Shown: positions 50,801-57,631 of the stretch, in pieces
Position numbering within the stretch: position 1 is the stretch's first letter
Layout: each line of letters starts with the position of its first letter
Source: Naegleria lovaniensis
Lineage: Eukaryota > Heterolobosea > Eutetramitea > Acrasida > Naegleriidae
Assembly (NCBI RefSeq): GCF_003324165.1
Contig: NW_025407886.1
Span: 28,015-92,014, forward strand
Reading direction: 5' to 3'
DNA: 64,000 nt
Made by a program: the position numbers and the translations under genes
Notes under the pieces: model-generated
Told to the model about the DNA's origin: nothing
Databases searched by the model: none
The model's input: the letters and a program-made list of their open reading frames with translations, nothing else

Positions 50801-52083
50801 TCAGTTCCGTCAATAGATAATTTGTATGGTGGTGATGATGTTTTGTAAATTTTCTTTCGCAAGTGTTTAGAGTTGGTTGCATAATTCTGTTCCCACCATT
50901 TCATCTTCCTATTCAAAGCCTTGTCATGGCTCCATTTGATATGATTCTTGATCTTCTCTTTGACACTTGCTAGACATTTTGGAACCTGTTCTAAAGTTTT
51001 ACCGATAGTGGCCAATAACTTGTCACAAGGATATCCGTGCTCACTTCTATCAAGTATTAACATGAGCTTCTTGTATTGCTTATTATATTTGTAGATTTTA
51101 GGATCAAGTTTAGGTGGATTGACCTCCACAAATTTATCGCCTAGTTTATCACAAATGAAAAGCCATTTGTCGTTATCAGTTTCTAAATTCTTAACTTGAG
51201 ATACACATTCTTTGCTAATGGCCAACACTTCTTTCTTATTTTTGGGATCTTGGAAGTTACGTTTCTTTCGAATTAACAAAGGTGTTCGTTGACATGAGAG
51301 ATCAAGTAGAATTTTAACCATTTTGTGGTCTGATATGAAATTGGCATTCAATACTTCACCAGATGCAATAGGAAAATCTGTGGATATGTAGTCTATTATA
51401 GACTTGGATTGTTTGTTAATAGTATAATGAAGGTGCCATGATAAATGTGGGAAAGGATAGTAATTAAGATTTCTCTTGTTAATAAGATCTAATATATTTT
51501 GATCAGTTCTTCTGGATTCATTTGAGGAGTGATTCTCTGATAAGATTGCATTATAATCACCTCCAATAATGATTTTGTGATTAGGATATTTTTCAATTAG
51601 GTCGTCAAGAATATATGTGAATTCACATCTGTCAGCTGGTTGGTTTGGAAAGTACGCAGAAATAACTAGAGTATTGATCGAATTGACTTTACATTTCGCT
51701 CCAATAATTCGCGCGTTACTTCTAATGATCGGATCTAAGATGATTTCTTCAATATCTTTGAAAGTACTTTTGTTAAGGCAAATAGATACACCACATGAAT
51801 CTCTTGGATCATGATAATACGTAAATGAAGAATAATATATAGAGGGAAAATCTGGACCAATATAGACGCTTTTAACTTCCTGGAGCATGATTATATCAGG
51901 AGTGATTGAATTGAGGTAGCCTTTTAGGGCTGATAATGGTTCTGCTCTGAGACCATTAATATTGAGAGTTAGAACAGATAATTCTGGAGCTACTGAAGTG
52001 AGATAATAATTTAAGCTTTTTGTGGCATTCCTCAATTTCATCTTCATATTTCTTCCTGTTGGTACAATCCTTTGTACAGTCAT
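47845..52083 (-). CDS. LINE ORF2: APE endonuclease, reverse transcriptase, RNase H
   Basis: Start at ATG 52083 (an in-frame TTG at 52104 is upstream). Endonuclease/phosphatase motifs: NINGLR, MLQEVK, ISAYFPN, GGDYNAI and SDHKMV (about residues 45-260). Reverse transcriptase: NYRPIALMDSGLKIATKLIT (about 560), LAVDIKKAYDSL, GLKQGDTFSPLAF, and AWIDDLNSF as the catalytic DD box (about 731). RNase H: LIGTDGSCNNN (about 1070), YNSEVQALHTAVRLL, VIDAKSI and HVNSHTGKQ. A CPCCSRETMQHIIFEC zinc-knuckle-like motif is near the C-terminus (about 1290). It nicks genomic DNA and copies its own RNA there by target-primed reverse transcription. The sequence is fully open, so it may be active. The RNase H position after RT fits APE-type LINEs of the I/R1-like lineages; exact clade cannot be told. 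Confidence 0.95.
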   Translation of the reverse strand: MTVQRIVPTGRNMKMKLRNATKSLNYYLTSVAPELSVLTLNINGLRAEPLSALKGYLNSITPDIIMLQEVKSVYIGPDFPSIYYSSFTYYHDPRDSCGVSICLNKSTFKDIEEIILDPIIRSNARIIGAKCKVNSINTLVISAYFPNQPADRCEFTYILDDLIEKYPNHKIIIGGDYNAILSENHSSNESRRTDQNILDLINKRNLNYYPFPHLSWHLHYTINKQSKSIIDYISTDFPIASGEVLNANFISDHKMVKILLDLSCQRTPLLIRKKRNFQDPKNKKEVLAISKECVSQVKNLETDNDKWLFICDKLGDKFVEVNPPKLDPKIYKYNKQYKKLMLILDRSEHGYPCDKLLATIGKTLEQVPKCLASVKEKIKNHIKWSHDKALNRKMKWWEQNYATNSKHLRKKIYKTSSPPYKLSIDGTEINDPNEVANVIKDKYQQNLNFRGRNHQIDITKFFKYKHPLIDNCNDKILGRITTEEKEWIIQNLKSTAPNELGLRQKTIKYMCNELQEEIFQIIENIITTGFTPESMQSVSILPIHKKNKDHSNPANYRPIALMDSGLKIATKLITKRLKEGLKGRLSIAQFGGEDGRETIHRVLSIYNMIAWAKKDKKPFYGLAVDIKKAYDSLPRIMLRDGLLFLGIDEITADGILEILGESTTKFVIPNGKSECFTVKDGLKQGDTFSPLAFKIALEPLLQFLEITYNGASVANYWNISTGAWIDDLNSFSNELPEIENSLHDIETYLHGYHMELDHSKTNLFSDKECSIKTLSGSTIKSNDSVIILGNNITNNTEEQKKYTTSIIEEVKRRTNSIGWNFPIQNIVKIINTDIVPYALYHLIPLANDHLEKQIDKFLRNFICERLRTKRKLALEWFYTHQDKGGLGLISVLEMSYSDLMCKVRKFLEQYDICLGSSTRFLCERIKQEHGFDILNDPIPTWYKPDPWIPQYLKRIIFMNKSSNIRLWHSSDQWHEKTLIPYGKFPKGLRQFLLYKDWNRLSMWVPDPKNLQVKLHDDIKHSNHITQIRNILNSMDFGKIKDESKYYKYVGNNTSLSNLLNKATLIGTDGSCNNNIAGYGIVTDQNVSISSHTLGQGTAYNSEVQALHTAVRLLDNNTPRTIVIDAKSIYDQLFQFRKSRDPYVEEIRNYLKVKDQIKIMHVNSHTGKQDIYSRINELADRAAKKGADCNNILTNIPSNNWYIIINNVLYTQNTRQTMYKLLFQHLHKRTYTPKNLPPKNRKFTNIYPSIGIGFRTINLIFKIRVNVMKTLENLNKISKTNLLCPCCSRETMQHIIFECKYYSDIRKEMFRNLYNISIYAKNNRKFSKRLLYLIKTKQDIHSLTGAKVGLGKKWDKVFTKEAYRSITKMWMKRNHFFMEELKLTWNEFEQQYDFNPNFIDLNKFKLYMKYPRP

Positions 52084-52336
52084 ATAAGAAAGCTCGAGTT
52101 GCAATCCTATTGGTAATCATTAATTCTTCATTATCAGACTTGATGGTGTTTGTCAATTCTCTAAATCCTATGTCCAGTTTCAGACTCCGTTTTGATCCAA
52201 GTTCTGTACGATTGGATCTTATTTTACCGATCCTATTGATTATCCTAATTGAATTGTCTTTGAATAAAGAGACTGATCTTGTAGTTCTGATTAAATACCA
52301 TTCGGTCATTGGTGCTTTGATTTTAATAACTGCCAT
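51956..52336 (-). CDS. LINE ORF1-like small frame overlapping ORF2
   Basis: A 126-codon frame from ATG at 52336 lies upstream of and overlaps ORF2 by about 128 bp in another frame. It is basic with charged helical parts (SLFKDNSIRIINRIGKIRSN; KKYEDEIEECHKKLKLL), fitting an RNA-binding or trimerising ORF1 product, but no zinc knuckle or RRM is visible. It could be the end of a longer ORF1 not present here, or chance. The overlap implies re-initiation or +1 frameshifting for ORF2 if this frame is used. Confidence 0.45.
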   Translation of the reverse strand: MAVIKIKAPMTEWYLIRTTRSVSLFKDNSIRIINRIGKIRSNRTELGSKRSLKLDIGFRELTNTIKSDNEELMITNRIATRAFLYDCTKDCTNRKKYEDEIEECHKKLKLLSHFSSSRIICSNSQY

Positions 52337-52397
52337 CGTAATAGGGTCTCGATTACAGTTTGATCACAACGGTCACAATTTATAACGGGTGATAGTT

Positions 52398-52422
52398 GTA
52401 CGGTACTAAATTAGTACAGTAC
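52398..52422. repeat. Imperfect 25-bp palindrome in LINE 5' region
   Basis: GTACGGTACTAA and TTAGTACAGTAC flank a single central base; one position differs between arms. It would form a hairpin in transcript or serve as a protein site. Role unknown. Confidence 0.6.
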
Positions 52423-52511
52423 TCTGCAGAGAGGGAGAGATAAGTTTTAAATATAATTTTAATGATTCGGAGATAGGTTCTTTGGGTAGATGTTAGAGGG
52501 TGCTCAATGTG

Positions 52512-52530
52512 AACACCTAGCGGAGGTGTT
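52512..52530. repeat. Perfect 7-bp inverted repeat near LINE 5' boundary
   Basis: AACACCT and AGGTGTT are perfect reverse complements around a 5-nt loop AGCGG. It lies at the predicted 5' edge, where many LINEs have structured RNA, but may be chance. Confidence 0.45.
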
Positions 52531-53004
52531 GTGTTATTTTTTTTCCTCGAAGATTCAGATGCCATTTTTTTGTTTTGCTGGTGTCTTTCAAATGAACTCC
52601 CTTTATTTTATTTTTAGGTGTGTGATGATAATTTTCTCTACGCAGTTCTTGATCTTGCACAATTCAAATTTTCACTCTGAACCAGTTCTTTTCAAATTAC
52701 ACATGGTGGTTTCAGCAGGGCGAGAGGCAACCAACAAACTCGTTGGCAAACTTTGGCTCGAGTTAAACCACTGTGTTTCCTTCTAAATTTCTTACCAATA
52801 TGTACAATTCAATTTAGCAGCGTATCTGAAAACCAGTTACTGTTTAACAAATTATCACTGGTTTTTCCTTACAACGATTACTTGAATTCATGCTTGGACA
52901 TGTTCCCACTTTGACGTACACAGCTCGATGTATCTTGTTAAAAACTCAAAGCGTTTTTAATTTAATTGAAACAAAGATAATTGACTTTTACCATAGGAAA
53001 TGTC
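52531..53004. other. Spacer between LINE and the nucleotidyltransferase gene
   Basis: About 470 bp. A plus-strand frame at 52490-52786 (98 codons) has no usable motif. A short minus-strand frame at 52380-52565 starts with ATG and reads MASESSRKKNNTTPP, preceded by a run of seven A's as in local leaders; it may be the start of a host gene interrupted by the LINE. Nothing else seen. Confidence 0.35.
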
Positions 53005-55478
53005 TCACTTGCTTTGCAGCTTCTCGAAAGCTGATAGTAGATCAAGTAAACAGCGTGACTGAGAGACAAAATCCTTTCCTTCAGCATTGTAAATAAATAA
53101 ATTTCTCCAATAGCTCGATGCTGACACAATCTTAGCTTGTTTGTAGAACCTTTTGAGATTGTGAAATAGACCAGTGATTTTGTTCTGATTTAAAGGAAAG
53201 GTGATGGCTGTGCTATTGAAAGCTTCAATATCGCCTTCCTTGGAAAGGAGGTTATCCCTATAAAATTGATCGAGTAATTCACACAGTTGAAGATAGGCGG
53301 TCTTCATCTTTGTGTAGGGAACTAGAAACAGTGGGTTCAATTCTTGAATGACAAATTCTTCAGAGATATCTTGCGCATATAAACTTTGAACAATGACCTT
53401 CAATAATCTGGATTCGTTATATTTGGACTGAGTAAGCTCGTCAGGAGGATCTTGGAAAATTTCTGGATTAAGAAGATTGAGCATGTAGTTGGCGTTGCAT
53501 ATTCTTAGGTTGGGTATATTGGCATGAATAGAAGACAGAATGGAAAAGCTTTGGTACTCTTCTGAATAGTTAATTAACTCTAATCCTTCAAAATCAGATG
53601 GAGAATATCTAGAAAAGTTATTAATTAGATCGGTTAAATCAGAGACGCTAGTCGTGTCAATAATCGACAGTTGTTCTACCTGGTCTTGCCATCCATATTT
53701 TTCTCCATACTTTCTCCAGTCATAACATTCACGCAATGTTGTTAAATCTCTACACCCTCGAAAAATAAGCCGATTTGTTTTCTTTTGAAGAATGAAGTAA
53801 AATGTCATATGAGAGTCTTCCACGCTTGGAAGTTGTTTCAACATCCCCAATAATTGCTTTTTTTCGTCGTTTTCTCTAGGTTGTGCAACCCAATAAATCC
53901 ATTCTTCTTTCTCTGTATCGAGAGTGAAATGCCATTGATTTTCGAAATAAAACAATTCGCATGTAATTCCCCTAGGTTTCACATAGATGGAGAATTTGCA
54001 GAGATTTTTGGTGAAATCAATATTTGCATGACGGTTGGAAAGGTTTTCATATTCTTCTAAATAACGTCTTGAAATGCTTACAGGATAATATTCAACTTGT
54101 ATGGATTGTTCATGACCTCCATCTTTGTTAGTAATTCCAACAATGGTTCCATTACACTCTAAATAGGATGACACTTCATAAAATACCGAAGCGAGTTCCA
54201 AGTTGATGTACTTCCAGTCCATGTTCAGCTTGAATAGTTTAGCCTTATTAGGATTGTCATGCCAATCAATTGGCGTTACATTGATGGCAAAAAGTCGCAT
54301 TAGAGAGAAGGGTCCGTGGCAATATTGAAATGAATAATTCTTATCGAAAGTATGGCGAAGAATCACGTTATTGTTGGTGTCAATAAACGTTCCATTCACT
54401 TTAAAGCAAGCCAAGTAGCGATTTAAAAATTCAACAATAGTTAATGATCCAGGTTTTGGGCTAATTTTTTTCATATTCTCCAAAGCATCTTTAACAACAT
54501 TTTTCAAATCATCCTTGAATTCTATATTCCACTTGTTGTAATGCTGCTCTGCATGGATTTTGTATTCTTCCCAGGTTTTGTAATGGTCAGTGTTAAAAAC
54601 AATATCATCATACACTTTGTTTGTCTCTTTGTAATCATAAATACACCCTCCAAAAACTATTTGATATGCAAATTTGCAGTACCTAAATGTCAAAGGAATT
54701 TTGAGTTTGAAAAGATTGTATGGATAAATACCAACCTTATACCATGAGCTAAATTCTTTTTCACCTTTTTTAAGGCGCTCTTTCTTCCATGATCCGTTGT
54801 GAAAATTCCATTTTTCAAGCCGTTCCAAAATCGAGATGATTTGTTGAAACAATACTTCAATTCGTGCAAGAAAGAATTTTTTGCTCTCGCAATCCTCAGA
54901 AACCATTGATTCCAGTGTTGTCTCCATAGTTTCATTCTCGCACATTCATACAGAACATAATCGGCGTTTGGTTGTTGGGCGCTCAACATGAATATTGGAA
55001 GTTCTGAATAGACATATTCCACAAAGAAATATGTACTCATCAAATGCACTTCAATTTCAAACTTCTCCACAACATTGACACTGCTTTTGTTTTTCACCTC
55101 ACATTCAATTGATGAGTGTAGCATGTATTGCATGTTACTTGAATAGCCTCCTTCTTTAGCCATCTCTGAATGCAACTCGTCAACTATTACTAGCATGTCA
55201 AAATCAGAATCATTGACATTTGTTTTCGAAACCCTAGAGCCAAACATATAAACTCCTCTCACATTTTCATCAGAATAATAAATTTTCTCTGCCGTACTTT
55301 GATGATTGATATTCGTTATTTCTTTTCGGATATGAAGCAAGAGTTCATCCTTTGAGAAAGGAAATAATCCATAACGATATTCAAATACAGGCTCTCTCCA
55401 ATGAATACTAGGTGAGCTAGAATTTTCATCGTATTTGAAATTATTAATGATCACCTCGTGATGAACTTGAGACATCAT
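53005..55478 (-). CDS. Pol-beta-superfamily nucleotidyltransferase with long C-terminal region; frame change at A6
   Basis: Frame 1 from ATG 55478 gives an N-terminal nucleotidyltransferase fold: YMFGSRVSKTNVNDSDFDML (GS then DSDFD, about residues 78-94) with a third acid in FEIEVHLMS. It runs in one frame to 54690 and another frame takes over (53005-54945). The frames meet at the A6 run at 54877-54882. Reading one base back there gives a continuous RIARAKKFFLARIEVLFQ and a protein of about 824 residues. The zero-frame codons are GCA AAA AAT, i.e. the A AAA AAT slippery form. Either an assembly deletion of one A, a true mutation, or programmed -1 frameshifting fits. The long C-terminal part is unrecognised. 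No LRR or RNA-binding motif; substrate unknown. Start: the two adjacent ATGs at 55478. Confidence 0.65.
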
Positions 55479-55666
55479 GGTTTTTTCATTTTTTATTAAC
55501 AAACTCTTACTTTCCAAATTCTGGTATCATGAACTAACGAATCCTTCTGTTACAATTCTTCAACTCCTGAAATCCGAATCCTCACCTCAACCCCTCGGGT
55601 TACAAAATCTCAAACAAGACGCTTAGTATTCTTATTTCATAACTCAAAAAAATCCACAACAACACA

Positions 55667-56407
55667 ATGTTTCTTTCCATGATCTCGCCAACCACTCTGC
55701 TTTGTCTTGTCCTTACATCTTACCTTGTGGTGCATGTTTCGAGCTCGATGATATTAAGAGGTGTTGCTTCTTCTCAGATCGTCTCTAAACCCATGTCCAC
55801 CACCATACAAAACAACAACGGTTATTGCTGTCTTCCTTCTCATGGTTCTTTTAGTTCAATTCGAGTTGCATCGTACAATCAAAAACCATTCAGTGTGTCC
55901 AAAGAGATCCAATACTTTGAATTTAGCACTCGTAGTCAACCACGCTTGAGAAAAGATGTTTATGTGAACGATGGAATGACCTTAGACTCTTCAACCATCG
56001 AATTCATTGATCAAAATGTACTTTATTCGTACTACTGGAAAGCCAATCGAACGGATTGCATGTGTCGTTCCTTATACAATGGAGGTTTGGAACAATGTTT
56101 TGGAGGAAATAACAACGATTGGAACGTCCAGCTCTTGAATGTCTTTGGAATGAATGTGACTCGTTTATATCTTACCAATCCCAATACTGGAGAGAATCAT
56201 GACAATTGGTTCATCTCGAATAGTGAAAAGATGGGAAAGAATGAATGCTTTCCTTTTCGTTCGCTAATCTTTGCAGATGGGCCAATAAGTGCTGGCGGTT
56301 ATTATGTGGATGAGAGTAATTTCTATAATTTTGAGACGAGTAAGGTCGATCCATCATTATTTGATTTACCCAACAAATGTATTCATGTCAATTGTAAACC
56401 ATTTTAA
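55667..56407 (+). CDS. Ependymin-like secreted protein
   Basis: A 246-residue protein without introns. A signal peptide (MFLSMISPTTLLCLVLTSYL) is followed by a beta-rich domain with six or more cysteines: GYCCLPSHGSFSSIRVASYN, IEFIDQNVLYSYYWKANRTD, then DWNVQLLNVFGMNVTRLYLT. The late order CFPFRSLIFAD, SAGGYYVDESNFYNF, VDPSLFDLPNKC follows the ependymin-related pattern (C-P-x-x-x-x, xxFxxN, IxDPSxFxxPxxC). This family, known from fish brain and from many invertebrates, binds calcium and hydrophobic ligands in extracellular or lysosomal space. The match is by eye at low identity, so the family is probable rather than certain. NRT, NVT and similar sites suggest N-glycosylation. Confidence 0.7.
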   Translation: MFLSMISPTTLLCLVLTSYLVVHVSSSMILRGVASSQIVSKPMSTTIQNNNGYCCLPSHGSFSSIRVASYNQKPFSVSKEIQYFEFSTRSQPRLRKDVYVNDGMTLDSSTIEFIDQNVLYSYYWKANRTDCMCRSLYNGGLEQCFGGNNNDWNVQLLNVFGMNVTRLYLTNPNTGENHDNWFISNSEKMGKNECFPFRSLIFADGPISAGGYYVDESNFYNFETSKVDPSLFDLPNKCIHVNCKPF

Positions 56408-56416
56408 AGGATCCAA

Positions 56417-56736
56417 TCAAGTTCCTTCCTTCACATCAATGATGATGGATTTCCTTTTGAATTCTGATTTCACATTTTGATCAACCTCATTAAAAAGCAG
56501 TTCACAAACTTTGCAGTGTTGATGAAATGTTAAAAGTGCCTGATCTGGGTCGACATCAAAGAGAGCATATTTCATTAGACCTGATCGTTGCATCATACTC
56601 ATTCCAATTGGTGATTCAAAATTCCTTCTGAAAATGGAGCTCCTCGATTTTGATAAATGTCAACTGCCTTCAAATCGATTTCATCTCGAGTGGAAGCTTT
56701 CAAAAAAAACAAGCAACAATCACCTCTCTGAGACAT
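56417..56736 (-). pseudogene. Unrecognised small gene or remnant with one frame change
   Basis: ATG at 56736 opens MSQRGDCCLFFLKASTRDEI. At a T4 run (about 56605) this frame meets another that continues RSGLMKYALFDVDPDQ, LTFHQHCKVCELLFNEVDQN to the stop at 56417. One added T would give a 106-residue protein. Its start codon overlaps the start of the next plus-strand gene in the shared CATG at 56734-56737. No family is recognised, and the strong signal peptide of the plus-strand gene suggests that one is real. This may be a decayed copy. Confidence 0.3.
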
Positions 56737-57525
56737 GTCATCTTTTCGGATCTTCTCTTGCGGTGTTGCTTTCGTGGTCATGCTGGCATTATCTCACATG
56801 ATTGGATTTTCCAATGCATTTTCCCTTTCGATGGTTCGTTCCATCTCTCAATCCACCACCGTGACACCTCTCTCGAAAGGAGGACAGACAGTCATTGCTT
56901 TTGTATCTGGAGGAAACTCAAACATGTATTCGATGGATGTTGATTCCGATCGACTATTGACCGTGTCCATTGGTATGAATGATAACGTAACGGTTGTTTT
57001 CAAAAGACTTTCTCAACCTACACTCACGAATTACGACTATATAGTGTCCAATTATTCGCGAACCGTGGGAGTGAAATTAGGTAAGTCTGTCTTGAATCGT
57101 TTCATTTCTCTTGGCAACATTCAAATCATCCCAAATCTAATCATGCATGCTACACTTATGTTCTTTGGATTCTTATTAATTGAACGGATTTGTTGTTGCC
57201 AATGAAAATAGCCACCACCTATTACATTGGAGTATTCGGAAAAGGATCATCTTCACAAAATAACAAATTTACACTGAGTGTTTCGAGTGTAAGCGGAGCT
57301 GTGATTCAAGCCTTCGCTGATTGGATCATTGGAGTCATTGTTGGCTCTGTAATAGCTGCCATTGTCATTCTGATATGCTCGATTGTGGCTGTGGTGGTTC
57401 CAATATTGGCATGTTGTGGTGTCATCAGTTGTACCGTTTGCTTTGGGGTGCGAGAGGCACATAAAACCAATCAAATGCATCCACACCAACAATTGCAAAG
57501 TTCACAAAGCTCTCCTTACATGTAA
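56735..57525 (+). CDS. Single-pass membrane protein with beta-sandwich (PPC-like) ectodomain
   Basis: Model: 56735-57080 joined to 57212-57525, 131-bp intron (GTAAGT donor, AAAATAG acceptor). The joint reads VGVKLATTYYIGVFGKGSSS, which is smooth. The 219-residue product has a signal peptide (FVVMLALSHMIGFSNAFS), an ectodomain of alternating strands (TVIAFVSGGNSNMYSMDVDS; YYIGVFG; NKFTLSVSS) typical of bacterial pre-peptidase C-terminal type jelly-roll folds, a transmembrane helix (WIIGVIVGSVIAAIVILICS) extended by a second hydrophobic run, and a short cytosolic His/Gln/Ser tail. It is likely a surface protein. Ligand unknown. Confidence 0.75.
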
Positions 57526-57631
57526 TACCTCCAAACTTGTATTCATGCATTGATACTAGTATGGTTCTTGTAATGATGATCGACGAGTACCAATAACGAT
57601 CCAACCACAATAAAGAAATTAAGGCAAAAAA

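Larger units (their letters stand above)
47645..52530 (-). mobile_element. Full-length LINE (non-LTR retrotransposon) with RNase H
   Basis: A single intact minus-strand reading frame of 1412-1419 codons encodes endonuclease, reverse transcriptase and RNase H. A short overlapping frame lies upstream. At the 3' side the element probably ends in the A13 run at 47645-47657 that abuts the ATG of the acidic F-box gene; the 5' boundary near 52.4-52.55 kb is estimated from loss of coding and the presence of palindromes. No target-site duplication was identified. The lack of stops suggests recent activity. Confidence 0.85.

Noticed and set aside
52490-52786. 98-codon plus-strand frame beside the LINE
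   Set aside because: Partly antisense to the LINE 5' region, no motif, hydrophobic by A/T composition only.
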